Below, one piece after another: positions 21,610-34,188 of a DNA stretch of 64,000 nt (the first letter of the stretch is position 1; each line of letters begins with the position of its first letter). The translations under genes were made by a program, and so were the position numbers. The DNA comes from Leptidea sinapis (taxonomy: Eukaryota > Arthropoda > Insecta > Lepidoptera > Pieridae), in the NCBI RefSeq assembly GCF_905404315.1, contig NC_066312.1, positions 3,521,001 through 3,585,000 on the forward strand, written 5' to 3'. The notes beneath the pieces were generated by a model. That model was not told the origin of the DNA and ran no database searches. It was given only the letters and a program-made list of their open reading frames with translations.

Positions 21610-22922
21610 TCAATGCAATAGCTGCAGCACCAACTGATGTATTTTATGTTATGTCTTTAGTGTCAGTTAATCTTCACAAATATCATAGTACACTTTACAT
21701 ATTAAACAAGTCCGTGAAAAGTTTAATACTAATCCAATTTTATCCAATTCATTGATTTACAGGCACTTTAGAATTCAGATGAATAATTAAATGAATGCTA
21801 AAACTCGTTAGCACATTATTGTGTATCGGCTATCAATAACTCGGCTGAATAAGCAATAATCTGCTTACTAAGCTGAATATTTTTTCATTTGCATTCTTTG
21901 CAATGCATAACTTTATTTGATTTCGAAGGGAGACTCAGAAGTTCGTCTTGTTAAATCAATCGGTTGAATGGAATCTTTCCGAAGGAAATAATCCTTCTCA
22001 TCCACAAATTTATTCAGGTGTTATTAATATTACACTTCAAATATTCATTATAAATTGTAATTTAATAAATTTTATATTACTCATTTCTTATTAAATGGTG
22101 TTAGCAGTGGCCAACCTAACTCCACTCAAACTGAATTTGATAGATGAAAGTAGTTGTTTTCTTTCGTCTAATACCGACTTATTACCGTGCGATTTTATAA
22201 CATTGTGATTAGACTTAGAAACCCGAAAGCATGGATTTTAAATTAACAAGAAATTATTAATGCCAACCCAAAAAAGATGCGGTCATTTAAGCCTTATGCT
22301 CGTATTCAAACAGGTTAATCATAATATCATTATTTGATGTTGTATTACAAATTTTGGAATATGAAACCAAGACCTCACCTTAATATGGGATGGTTGTTTA
22401 ATTATTTCTGCTATATTGCTAAAAATAAAAATTCGGAAATTCGCAAAATTACTTCATAAGAAAAATGTAATTATAGCCTTAATCTACAGAATTATAACAT
22501 GTATGTAGGACATAACTGGTCTGCAAAGTGTTATACCCTGCTGACTAACGGCTTCTTTCAGAATCCGATCTCCAGTTTAATAATCAATCTAAGTATTCAT
22601 CAACTGTTAATCTATCTTGAATATGTTTCAATGTGTTTAATTTTAATTTCCAAATCCATAAAAGGGATCACTATACATAACATTCGCATATACGTACCGT
22701 GTGAAAATGATAACATACATATCTACAATCATGCCTGTCTCATGGCGATGCAAATGGATAGGATGTGATCATTTGGCATTCTGTTAGATAGTTCTGCGGT
22801 CATTTCGTGTTTCCATAACGACTACAAATCGATTGATATTTTTTGAAGTTATTAGCTTATCATTATTACAATTAAACCATAAATTTCTTCTATTTGGTGT
22901 GTTCCAAATTATAATGGTATAC
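21610..22922. other. CAT intron, no feature
   Basis: Nothing recognised. The ORF at 22499-22768 looks random. Confidence 0.35.
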
Positions 22923-23175
22923 TTACTCTGAATTAATATCTATTCGTGATTTAGTCCACCTTCTGTCTGTGTAGCGTAAAATGTGGCCAGCCCATTGCCA
23001 CTTCAATGTTAGCGCGTGTCTTAGTGCATCGGTAAGCTTGGTTTTCTTTCTTATGTCTTCGCTACGTACTTTTTGTAGTTTCCTGATCCGCATTATTCCT
23101 CTCTCCATTGCTTTTTGTGTCTTTTCTATTCTTTGTTTTTTTTTCTTTTGTGAATGCCTAGATTTGACAGCCAAA
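22923..23175 (-). pseudogene. RTE-type LINE ORF fragment
   Basis: Reads IRKKTKLTDALRHALTLKW and QWAGHILRYTDRRWTK, the C-terminal region of the RTE endonuclease/RT protein (typical LKWQWAGHIARRTDDRWT). The N-terminal part is low-complexity Lys-rich and probably already decayed. No RT domain is kept. Confidence 0.7.
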
Positions 23176-24489
23176 TAGGTAGCCAGATCTGTCTAACCTC
23201 GGCAGTGTTTTTTGTATACATAGTAATTAAAGTAAATACAATCTCCATCCTAAAGTACCAGTCAGATACAAAAAAATCTTTCTGTGCAAGTTTTATTTTT
23301 AGTTTTATTTATCTTTCATATTTCGAGATTCTTATCTACCAGAATTATAATATAGGTTATGTTATGTGGAACACACAAAGGCTTGGAGCATTTTTCGTCT
23401 AATTATCAGCATCATAAAAATAGAATTTAATTTCATTAAGATGAGAATAAACCTACTATACAGTATCAGTGATCGACAAGCCTCAGACAAATCTAATATT
23501 CTACACTAACTATGCTTTTAGAATCGCCAGACTGAAAATAAAACTGTCTGCTTCTCTAATCGATTTGATAGGCTAACATAATTTCCACAGTGAGGTCACT
23601 TCAAACAAATGAAAAAAATTATCATGTTTATATTAAACACACCTAATTTGAGGAGAAACAATTAGTCTCATTAACATCCTTATTCATCCTAATATAAATA
23701 ACCAGCATATACTTTATAAATCTGTAGCTTCTGCCTGTTATTAATGTTTTACGACTAACACCAATTCTATAAATAAAGTTATAGCTTTTGAAAAGATAAA
23801 TAATAGTTATCTTTACACGGGAGAATTTATGAAGATAGGTTTTCTGGGAGAAGCCTTTTTAAAACTTAATACCTAAACGCACATGACTTGATTTTTTTTT
23901 TAGAAAAATCAAGTAGGTACCACCGGATATAGCATTTTAATACAAAATTCTATATGACTTAATAAATGGATGCTACTATCTGTATTTCACAATTACCGAT
24001 ATTTTTTGACAGTTAATAATAGTTACCAATGAACAATATGTGGTTTCTCTTGCTAAAACATTAGGGCTATTTCAACGCTACCAACAAAATGTATACAGAG
24101 TAACTTACCTTGTTGGTTGCACGACTAATTTTTTGGCACCACTAGCTCGGACGTGACATTACTTTGGTGTCTGTATGGTGTCTAGTAGCTTATGGACACC
24201 ACCAGTCGCGCTACCGTAGGTTTTCATTTTACCGGTAAATATAGACGGGCCCTTAGGAACAGAAATATATTTATTCACAATAGGGAGTGACAATAACATA
24301 ACATATTGCAACAACACTTGGTAAACGTCATGAAGCTACATCAGTATATAAACCCTCATTACGGACCCGTTACCTTTGAAATTAGGAGAAGAACTCAGGA
24401 GAAACTCCAAGCCCATCTTTTAAATCATAGAATAACTTAGCCAACTAAATATAATATAATACAAATTTATTATTATTATATATTATTGA
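23176..24489. other. CAT intron, no feature
   Basis: Nothing recognised beyond AT-rich sequence. Confidence 0.35.
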
Positions 24490-25056
24490 AAGAGCACAGT
24501 AATACTTCAAGCCGGCCCACATTCTAGAGCTCTACAAAGCGCAGGTCCGGCCTCACATGGAGTATTGCTGTCATCTCTGGTCTGGCGCTCCCCCGTATCA
24601 GCTCGTTCATTTGACCGCGTGCAACGTAGAACAGCTCGAATTGTCGCGGACCCAGTGCTCTTTGAACGGCTGGATCACTTGGCGTTGCGTAGAGACGTCG
24701 CTTCATTGTGTGTCTTCTACCGCATTTATTACGGGAAGAGTTCCAAAGAGCTGTTTAACCTGATTCCTGCCTCCGAATTTCACCTTCGCACGACACGCCA
24801 CAAGTAATGAATCATCCCCACCATCTGGATGTGTGGTGGTTCTCCACAGTGCGGTTTTCAAGGAGCTTTCTTCCACGTACTACAAAGCTGTGGAATTAGC
24901 TTCTTGGGTACCTTCAAAAAAAGTGCGTACACCTTCCTTAAAGACCAGCAACGCTCCTGTGATTCCTCTGGTATTGCAAGAGAATGTGGGCGGCGGTGAT
25001 CAACACCAGATACCCGTACGCTCGTTTGTCCTCCTATTCCATAAAAAAAATATCTA
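24490..25056 (+). mobile_element. CR1/jockey-like LINE 3' end (family C)
   Basis: From YKAQVRPHMEYCCHLWSGAP through FERLDHLALRRDVASLCVFY and SSKELFNLIPASEFHLRT to the A-run, in shifted frames. It retains the ~200 bp that are deleted in the longer copy at 55921. Confidence 0.8.
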
Positions 25057-25061
25057 ATGCA

Positions 25062-25109
25062 GAATCAGACAAGAATCGAAGAAAGAGAAGAATCGTTCTT
25101 GTCTGATTC
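25062..25109. repeat. 14-bp inverted repeat
   Basis: GAATCAGACAAGAA and its exact complement, 20 nt apart, just behind the LINE stub. Confidence 0.75.
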
Positions 25110-25391
25110 CTTGTCCTGTATATAATCTACTATAATTATTTATAGTAATTCTTTGTCAAAGAAGCCTTAATATATTTCTTGAATTTGTGCTCAGCGAGTC
25201 GTAGTTATACTGTCTGGTAAAGTTCAAAAACATTAAAAATATTTGTAAACACATTCTTCCTTTTGCCTTTCTTCTTTTTCTTTCGTTTAGCTAAAGTTTA
25301 TGACGAAATCATGAATCCAAATCGAAGAGATAATTTTATTGAAGTCGGCTGATGAACAGAATTTGATTTTCATATTAAATTAATTGCTCAG

Positions 25392-25546
25392 GTACTCTGC
25401 TGGCTTACACCATGGTCTCTACATGTGTGATGATACTCCGCTACCAACCCCACATAACTAATCTGATGGAACTACTGCCTCAAACTCTGCGGACTCCAGT
25501 CGATCCTGAAGCCGCTATATCCGGACCACGTGAAGCCATCCTTACT
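25392..25546 (+). CDS. CAT transporter, exon 3 in window
   Basis: Encodes (G)TLLAYTMVSTCVMILRYQP, a membrane helix with the CAT signature [20 protein letters not shown], then a hydrophilic start of the large cytosolic loop (HITNLMELLPQTLRTP... GPREAILT). Acceptor TTGCTCAG, donor ACT|GTAAGT, phase 0 at the end. Confidence 0.95.
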
Positions 25547-26162
25547 GTAAGTACATCAATTTTTGTGAACTAAGAGGAAAACAATTTGGGGGTAATACTT
25601 TAAAATACTGTTATAATCTTATCAAAAAAACACCAATTTTCATTGTTATTCTACAAATCAATTTTTTTTTGTTTCCAAAATCGGAATAGAAGAAATTTAC
25701 TACACCGACTTTGCAACAAGGCGGTGTTATCCATGAGAAAAAGCGTTTTCATACTGAGCAGGGCTAGGTAACCCAGGTCCTTACTATAGGAATATATAGG
25801 ATACAGCAGACAGTGCCTCAAAGGCGTAGAATACAATTAATTATTATTTTTACTTTCTTGAAAATCTATTTTCCAAGAAGACGATATCGCTTTCATTTCA
25901 TTAGTTAAATAGATAAGATGCCCATACCGTCCCACTTAAAAGATTACATATATATTTGTTTCCCTTTAACTTTCTTGACAAGACTTACAATCATTTACTA
26001 TCCAGGAGCATCATTCTCCTGCCACTTCTCTCGCATACTTTTATATCCTATTTTCTGAATTATAATGAATGTTATGAGCATATAAAATCAGCCAGTACAA
26101 TCTTAAAAAGACTTAAAAAACGCATTTTGCTATTGGTTTTCTGGTTTAATTAAAATGTTATT

Positions 26163-26507
26163 GAATTGCAAATAGTAAAGGACTTTGATTAAGAAAGAAA
26201 TTTTCATCTGAAATTTCCGCCCTAACAGTAAATGAAAATATTTATTTCGTTTTTTATATTGCCTGTTATTGGCATAAATTGGAAAAGAACTAACTCGTTG
26301 AAACATCATATTTTTTAATCTGTTGGGTGAATTTGTATTGCAAATAGTAAAAGACTTTGATTAAGAAAGAAATTTTCATCTGAAATTTCCACGCTAACAG
26401 TAAATGAAAATATTTATTACGTTGTTTTACATTGCCTGTTATTGGAAAAAATTGTAAAAGAACTAACTCTATTTTTTAATCTGTTGGATGAATTTGTATT
26501 GGAAACA
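26163..26507. repeat. Tandem duplication, 172-bp unit, two copies
   Basis: The unit starting GCAAATAGTAAA(A/G)GACTTTG is repeated at 26168 and 26340 with about 90% identity by eye, including ATTTTCATCTGAAATTTCC and GTTATTGG blocks. It lies inside the CAT intron. Confidence 0.85.
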
Positions 26508-28410
26508 CTAATCAAAGCGCTGGCTTTATTTTTCAATACCATGTAATTCTCTTTTGAGGTTGCTTCAGTGAATAAAGCAAACAAATTGTGTTAGTAATAT
26601 TAAATAAACGGTCTGTTATTTAGACTATAGTTTATCCTCTAATCTACATACATAGTTATGAATAAAAATAACATATGCCATTTTATGTTAGGTCATTCAT
26701 TGCTCATAAAACAACTTACTGTATAATTTAAATATATAACTTTTTATAGAGTTAATACGCGTGTCTTTACAAACTGTATTTCAACATTAATTATATACTT
26801 TTCAAATTTTATCGGACAGTTCAACAGTTTAATTATAGTTAACTTTTATTTTGTTAATCCGAAGGTGCGGTAGACACTTGAGTCATTAATATGAAATGTT
26901 GTTGTGATATTAAAGAAACTCTAGGCAAATGAAAACTAAACAGGTCAATCATTTCAGTTTTCATACATATCTCTGTACTTTTTTTTATTTATTGTGGTAA
27001 ACAAACAGTGAAACATTAGATGTTACTAAATAAAGTACATTATAAGGTTATATTGTAAAATATACAAAAAAGAGAGTGAAAAAAGTTATGATTTCAATCC
27101 TCGTACCATTTGATTTTTAAGCATTCTAACTGAAGTGCACAAAATATCAATATGATTAAAATTTACATTATAAGCTTCACCAATGCGATATAAAGGGAAG
27201 CGCTTGCCTGCGTTTGTACGACATAATGTTGTGTAAAAAAGATGGTGAGATATTATTTCTCAATGGTGTTTCTTTGTGGGAACGCCCTATTTCTTATCAA
27301 ATTTCATGATGCACATTTAAATGTACTGAATGGGCTTATTCAGATTTTCTATGTCGTCGTAAATTCAACATACAAATAGGCGAAGCATATAAACAATAGA
27401 CTTGAGTGATGTTACCTTATATAAACAGAATATATAGCAATAAGACTCAGAGCTCTCGGAGATATAGTTTATAACTTAAGTATTAATGTGTGAGTGTGAA
27501 TTCACAATTAATGTAGTCGGTTGCTAGGATTAAAACCTTGAATCTAGTTAGTACTGCATGCGGACTGTGAGTGGGCTTTAAGGCTTGCACGAATTCCACA
27601 CACAGACATCAGTATTAACCGTAAGAATATCATGAAACTTATGTCTTATGACAAACCCTATTCACTGAACTGTCCTAACTAAATATTATACAAGTTTTTT
27701 AAGGTTAATTTGGTATGCTTGTATCATTGTGAAAAATTAACACACATAGTATGGGACAGAAGAAGTTTTTAAAAGAATTTTTGAGGAACTCGGACAGAAT
27801 ATAGTTATGTATAAATTGATTTCATAAATTCAAAAATATCCAAGTTCTGACAAGTGCGTGTTACTATTTCGTAATATGTCCCTCAGTTAGGTCCATTGGC
27901 AGTAAGTTATATTAAGGTATTTATTAATTATAAACTTGAAATCAAGTCAAACATTATTAGTGCGTCATTACCTTTTTATCATTCGTCAGCCGTTAATCAA
28001 TACGTTATTACCTTCTGAAATGTATTAATATTAAAATAAACTAAATTACTAAAATTTTTACGAACCTATTATTTCTTGACATTATAGTCATACAATTTTT
28101 AAAGTGGTTAAGTTATAGAATTTCAAATTAAAAACATTCATTGGAAATTAGTAAACCTCTGAAAATTGCTGTGCCCTTGCAAGGCGTCATAATACAAAAA
28201 TACATACCAAATAACACAACCTTCTAATGTACTTTGTAACATGCAGTAAATTTAATTGTAAGTTTCAGTATTTTGAATTTGTATTACATTATAACATAAG
28301 AATACTTATAATTATTTCATTGTTCACTACTAAGTACCACACTGTGGCTTTGACAAATTGAAGTATATTAATACGCATTACGTACTTTTATGATCATGCT
28401 GCCGTGTGTT
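26508..28410. other. CAT intron, no feature
   Basis: AT-rich, nothing recognised. Confidence 0.35.
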
Positions 28411-28500
28411 TTCAAATTCAAATATTTTTATTCAAAATAGGATGTGACATCACTTTTTGAAAGTCAAAAGTTACCACCCATTCCATTGTTTAAAAAAGTG
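28411..28500 (-). repeat. Repeat family A, tail only
   Basis: TTCAAATTCAAATATTTTTA followed by AGGATGTGACATCAC, as in the other copies. Confidence 0.65.
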
Positions 28501-28565
28501 ACACAATGTTCAGACACAAACTTTATTTTTATTTTCATATCGATCTCTGAACCACGCTAGGTATC

Positions 28566-28625
28566 ACACCCTTTCGTAGCTTAGTTGGTATGGCGACCGT
28601 TACTAGAGACGTGCCAGTCTAAAGG
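28566..28625 (+). repeat. Possible SINE head with box A
   Basis: TCGTAGCTTAGTTGGTATGG contains a good pol III box A (TRGCNNAGTNGG). Downstream ACCGTTACTAGAGACGTGCC resembles a decayed tRNA arm. No box B was found. Confidence 0.3.
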
Positions 28626-28806
28626 AAACGAGCCATTAAATAGATATCAATATTGCTGACTCCAAAATAATAGTCGGAGGGTTTTTTTTAAACAAATCAG
28701 AAATATTGGACAGTGTAACAGGATGCTTAAATTCCCTGTCATATTATTTCTTACGTTTTTCAAATTTGTCCTGAGTATGTTATGGATTTGTGGTGAGTAA
28801 CAAAAC

Positions 28807-29010
28807 ACTTTTAAAGGATTAAATGCGTGTAATTGTGGCTGTGTTTTGACAATACATTTTTGCGTAAAAGTTACATTTTTATTATTTTAGTTAACCCGAC
28901 GTTTCAAGACCTTTCCAGATCTCGTTTTCAGGGCATAAAATGTAACTTTTACGCAAAAATCTAATGTAACGATACAGTAACAATAACACGCGTTTTAATC
29001 CTTTAAAAGT
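28807..29010. mobile_element. Foldback/MITE with nested inverted repeats
   Basis: Outer arms 28807-28830 and 28986-29010 (ACTTTTAAAGGATTAAATGC) and inner arms 28857-28878 and 28937-28958 (TTTTGCGTAAAAGTTACATT). The loop holds AACCCGACGTTTCAAGACC and its partly inverted partner. Non-coding. Confidence 0.7.
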
Positions 29011-29742
29011 AATTTATTTAAGTGTGTAAAACTCGCGTTAATTAAAGAAAATACTTTGTGCATTTTTATTGATGGTTTGCCATAGGTGTTTTTGGATCCT
29101 TTTTTCTTAAAAATAAAAGAAGTCACCATATATTGGGTTAAAGGCGACATTGTTTTCTTTATTGTTTTGAAGTTGGAAAGTTTATCATTTTTTCATCTTC
29201 TTTAACAATATTTTTATCTATTTTGAAACTGAAAGACCACACGCACAAGAATCTGATTTTTGAACTTTTACAAAATAAAACATTATTTTATTTCTTGCAT
29301 TATATAGCTATAGTAACTTACCTCCCATTTTTTAAAATAAATAACGGCAATGTGTAAATATTATAACAAAAATATAAAGTTGTAACAACTCTATACTCAA
29401 TCGATCAACTGATAGAAGTCCATCGACTGACAAAACACGAAGTTTCATATAATAGCTTCTTATAATGTGTGTCATGCCAACGCGAAATATACCTAGTCTG
29501 TAAAGAATTATATTTATTTAGCCAAGCCAAGTTTAGTATCTGCCAATATTAATATTTATTTAGCTAAGCTTAGACCAACAACTTGTAAATCGTCTCTTTA
29601 ATTTCTGTGTATTATATATATTAGCTAAACTATATATGAGCTCGCAATTTACTTGCAAATACTGGCAGCACATGTGCCTTTAATATTAATAATTAGAAAG
29701 AGTTGTAACAACTCTATATCAATATTTTTTTTTTCATTTCAG

Positions 29743-29801
29743 ATTACTTCTCATACTCAGATGATGCCTCAACGCGTGATGGTTCGCCGCGTTACTCGCA
29801 G
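29743..29801 (+). CDS. CAT transporter, small exon 4 in window
   Basis: Read in phase 0, as the upstream exon requires, it encodes ITSHTQMMPQRVMVRRVTR and leaves AG for the next codon. To my memory insect CAT loops contain a similar QRVMVRR-TRSSPDSDD stretch. A second frame over the same 59 nt is also open (YFSYSDDASTRDGSPRYSQ) but needs a phase-1 donor that the upstream exon does not offer. Acceptor TTTCATTTCAG, donor GCAG|GTATCT. Confidence 0.75.
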
Positions 29802-29959
29802 GTATCTTATTTATTATATAGGTATCGTATTTACAACGAAATGCAATGCTAGCTGTGCGTGTCTATTGCGAACAAGCATGGCGAAAGGTCGACCGATATA
29901 ATTGTACTAAATTTTATACAACATGTTTACTATCCCTAAGACGTTCAGTATTTCAACAG

Positions 29960-30051
29960 CTCTCCGGACTCCGAAGAATCAATGGCTGGTGAAGACAGCG
30001 ACTATGACCGTGATGACGCATTTCTTGTCAACTCCGAGAACAACTTTTACG
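29960..30051 (+). CDS. CAT transporter, exon 5 in window
   Basis: AG|C completes Ser, giving SSPDSEESMAGEDSDYDRDD and AFLVNSENNFY, an acidic part of the large intracellular loop; RDD-FLV-SEN-FYG is typical of insect CATs. The acceptor used is TTTCAACAG (AG 29958-29959). Another AG 11 nt upstream (29947-29948) would shift the frame. Intron only 158 nt. Donor G|GTAAGA. Confidence 0.8.
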
Positions 30052-30233
30052 GTAAGACTCCATTAAAACATTATTCGCCCTAATAATGTCAAAGAGAACA
30101 TAATAGTATCATTATGTTACAAAAATCGATTGGGTACTTACAGTTTTTGTTTTTTTTAAGCTATACCTATGTTCATAAATAAATGTATTAGTCAAGTTGC
30201 AGGGTGTGATATTACTGATTAAACATGTATCTA

Positions 30234-30531
30234 ACGGCCGTTCCCCATATCTACAGATAGAGATAAATTGCTACCTTCTTCTGTCAGTAAATGGCTGTCA
30301 ATAATCGGAAGCAGTCCCAATATACCCGATAAGTCATTTTTATCGCCTTATATTAAAACGCGTGAATTACAATTGCCATACAAACTTATATCGCTTGTAA
30401 GCTAAACGTCAACAGATAGCGTGTACGGATAAGGTGAGTTGCCGTCGATAAGTTTTGTGGGACAGAAAAGTCAATTATAGTTACGATTTTTATCACAAGT
30501 AAGAGATAGACTGTATATTGGGAACGGCCGT
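30234..30531. mobile_element. MITE family E, complete (298 bp)
   Basis: Terminal inverted repeat ACGGCCGTTCCC/GGGAACGGCCGT with TA on both sides (30232-30233 and 30532-30533), as Tc1/mariner-type insertions have. Other copies: 48807 (partial, reverse) and 62725-63009. Internal blocks such as CCGATAAGTCATTTTTATCG and GCGTGTACGGATAAG are shared. Non-coding. Confidence 0.75.
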
Positions 30532-30533
30532 TA

Positions 30534-31077
30534 ATGTTCTTCAAAAATCTATGTGTTGCATTGTATTATTACAGTCAACATCAAAGTGGATTATTGTATA
30601 TTTTAGCTCATTATTTATATTAAGGTGTAATTCGCATCCTCCACAAGTATTATTCAATCTTTGTATCATTAGTTGCCCGGCATAATGTAATTAGGTACAG
30701 CTAAAAATAGTATCATATTTTGTAAGCAGTATTTGTAACTACAATACAAAACAGAAAACATGTAGAAAACTTCAATTATAATAATAATAAGTAGGTAATA
30801 AATATATTGTATTAAAACTTGATGGAAATGATACAATGTAAGTAAGATTACTTTATAAAACTAAAGGTAGGTAGGTAAATGAATCCATACTTTTGCCGCT
30901 GACTGTACCTTCGTTTTAGGCCAGACTTTCCTTGGTAGGTATTGGTAATTTCAAATCCTTGCTGCACATTCAGTCTTCTTCAAAGACGGTCTGTTTACGG
31001 ACTTGAAACGTGAGTAATTTTCTTTATACCATATATATATAGATACTCTAATATAATAAAAAATAAATCTCATATAA

Positions 31078-31116
<39 letters not shown>

Positions 31117-31729
31117 AATATTGAAACGTAAACTAAGATGTGGTTTGAAAAGACAAATATAATGTTTTACGATTGCATACCAATCTGTCCAGATTTTCTT
31201 AAACTTGCCAATCGACATTATTTAAAATTATTATTATTTTAGGTTAAAATGCTATTACTATAATTTAATTCTATTTATACTTAGAAAAAGTGGAATATAT
31301 TTGTTTGTATTATAGTAATTATTGTAAGTTTCTCAGCAGTTTTATCGATGTAGCCATCAGCTATAACATAATAAGTCACCTACGGTTACACTTGCCTCCC
31401 TCTCTTGCTCGTAAAAATATACTAACAGTATATATATACTAACAATATATATAAACCCTCAAAATAAAATAAATAGGGTTAATTAAATTCATTGAAATCT
31501 ATTGCTTTTACTACAAAGGAGAGAGAAATGGCCTATTTGAGGGGCTTCAAAAGTATACGTATAAAGTTATAATATATAATTTTACTTGAAACCATTTTGC
31601 TAGGCATAAAATATTTATTTTCTCGTCGTTAACTTTGTATTTGAGACATAATGGTGGTGGTAGTTGGTGCTTTGTAAAAAACCAATGGTCCGTATTTATC
31701 GATATAATAATAAATGGTTTATAATTTAG
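30534..31729. other. CAT intron with an (AT)n tract
   Basis: AT-rich, with ~30 bp of (AT)n at 31080-31110. The acceptor at the end is ATAATTTAG. Confidence 0.4.
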
Positions 31730-31867
31730 CTCCTCCCGGACCGTGCACTAGCGGCAGCCGATTCACCCGATTCTGGAACGCCTTGCAACGCAAAATGTTC
31801 GCCATGTCTTACTTGTGCCCTGGATTCTTACCCTGGATGGATTGCGGCCCGGCAACTGAGTACAGTG
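31730..31867 (+). CDS. CAT transporter, exon 6 in window
   Basis: Encodes (A)PPGPCTSGSRFTRFWNALQ, RKMFAMSYLCPGFLPW and MDCGPATEYSG. This is the end of the large loop and the FPW-x-x-x-GPAT-x-SG motif before the last helices. Phase 1 on both ends, matching its neighbours. Confidence 0.9.
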
Positions 31868-32475
31868 GTAAGTCATAAGAAACATAATATAACCTCTAAT
31901 ACCGAGGCTTGACAACGATCATCTAAGGTTAAAACCGCTTTTTCATCTTTGACTATTCATTGTCGATGGATTACGAAAATTTTAATATACTTTCATAAAG
32001 ATCGTCACCTTTTTGCTCTAAATAGTGATTTTCATTATTATATAGCTGTAATAGTAAATGGATACACTTTCATAATGAAGTCCCGTTCACTGTTCAGGCA
32101 TTATCTATAAATTAACTTAAATATTCTAAATAAAGGCTCTGTCATTAATCCTATTACTACTACTCCACAGCTGAATTGAAGCAGTCAAAATTTTTATACT
32201 AACTGTCCTGTTTAAATAGCATGTCAGTCATGACTATGGCTAATGATGCGATAATCATAAACATGTTTATTCTATAAATCCTTTTGAGTTACCAAAAACC
32301 GTAAAGCAGGTTAAAGGTTACTTTTTCCTTTCGAATATCAATTTCTCAATATAATGTAATGTACTTAAACTATAATGAGTTCAAATTTTGGTTTCCAAGC
32401 CTGACAATATAAATTAAGCCTGTTTGCTTTTATAATAAGCGTGCTGATATTATTAAAAATCTTATTTTTTTAAAG

Positions 32476-32647
32476 GAATGTTCGTGATCAAATCCGTTGG
32501 CGTCATGTATGTGCTGGTGATTATGTTGGATGTCCTGGCTGCTTATGGAAGCCCAAGTACTTCTACCTTCACCGCTGTTGTTATGGTACTTCTGGCGTTG
32601 GCTATTCTGATGATCTTGCTCATGATCTCTCGCAAACCACAAAACCG
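32476..32647 (+). CDS. CAT transporter, exon 7 in window
   Basis: Encodes two membrane helices: MFVIKSVGVMYVLVIMLDVL and FTAVVMVLLALAILMILLMI, followed by SRKPQNR. Acceptor TTTTTTAAAG, donor CG|GTAAGT. Phases 1 in and 2 out. Confidence 0.93.
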
Positions 32648-33249
32648 GTAAGTGAATATGACCGTTAAATAAAATAGTGTTGGGGGTACTAAGGCTATAA
32701 AACCGTTGCACACCATTCTTTAAATAATTGGACATGATGGTTTAAAATAACTATGTAGGTACCCAGATATGTTCGTGCACACGAGCGCTAACTCTTACCA
32801 AACCAACCTAATATCTTTCAAATTGTTTTTCACTGAATAATATTTTTGTGAATGAAAATAATATTTATTTTAAGCTAAGACTAATCGAGGCACAAAAATG
32901 TATGGGGCCCAAGCTCCATACTGTATTGGTCATTTTCCTTTACCGTGCCAAATGTCAAAACTGTAGATGCGAATGTCTTAATAAAAGGAGAGGTGATAAA
33001 ACCGGTGAAATCTACTATATTTCTTGTTTTACTATTGGTTCCAAATTGCTCCAATCCAAGGATTCGATAATAAACTTAGTTCTACAACATCGCGGTAAAA
33101 AAGATTAGACAACTGACATAGATAGTAAGACACAACTAGTTTTGTTATTTTCATAGTATAATTTATTGTGGTACATAGCTATGGAGTAATGCTGCTGATA
33201 TTAATGCCTGATTGATATTAATCTTTGAATGCAGCCTGGTTATCACCAG
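32648..33249. other. CAT intron, no feature
   Basis: The + frame at 32848-33108 shows no family resemblance. Confidence 0.35.
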
Positions 33250-33560
33250 GTTAACAAACATTAACTTATTATGCCTAGTGCCTACTACTCGGCAAGTCGA
33301 GCTAGTAATGGGGCGATGGATATGATTTTATAATTAGATCCCAAAAAATTTTCATAACAAATGTATTACGAAATTCAAAAGAATCATTAAAAAGTGCTTA
33401 TGTGGCAAGCAATACCATAAATGAAGAAGCCCGCTGAGTTTCTTGCGAGCGCTCTTCTGAGATCTGAGACATTTATTTTCGAATTGGTGGTAGTTTTTGA
33501 CTTTGAATAAGTGATCCTATATTTAAAGGATCCTTTTTTGAAATATTTGAATTTGACGTC
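33250..33560 (+). repeat. Repeat family A
   Basis: From AACTTATTATGCCTAGTGCC through CCGCTGAGTTTCTTGCG and GGTGGTAGTTTTTGAC to the tail. Sense to the CAT gene. Confidence 0.7.
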
Positions 33561-34188
33561 TTAAATCAATTTGAGAGTTAGATTTTTCCTGTTCTTTTTG
33601 AACAACTGTGCTTGACGAATGAATCTGTTTCTCGTCCAAGTCAACGCAGTCATCTAGGCATGCCATGCGGTCTTGCGATATTAGTTGAGAGTTTACCGGG
33701 TTTTGTGTCTGGATTTGTGCAGGTGTAACGTTAGTAGATTTCACTAGCCGAGACCGCTCCAGTTTGAATTGATAACAAATTGCCCCACTCTCACCTCATC
33801 ACTTAATGTTAGTGGTGTGAATGTCTGTTGAGCTGTCCCCATACAGGGCGTCCACCTCGTCGTTGGAGTGTATAGAAGCCAAATTTAGTTATACTTAGTA
33901 CATATTAGGTACCTACACTACCCAAGTCGACACACTCTTTACCTACTGAGGTACGAGGGTTGCTGACGGGAGACATAACTTAGACTTAACTACAGTTAAC
34001 CCGTAAGCCTTATGACTTGACTTTAGGTATATACTAAATGTAGACTAACAAATTTAAGCAGAATTAACACTTAAGACAATACATTACATTTAGAAAATCA
34101 TGGATTTCCGTAAAATAAAGTCTAATTCTATAAATTTTCTTGTTTATACATGTTTCTATAGGTAAGCCGTAACTGTATTATGTACGTA

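Noticed and set aside
29949..30051. CAT exon starting at the upstream AG (29947-29948), with 29743-29801 read as YFSYSDDAST
   Set aside because: The upstream exon ends in phase 0 at a GTAAGT donor, so this frame would need an unseen extra exon. AG 29959 makes all phases fit and gives the family-like TRSSPDSEE.
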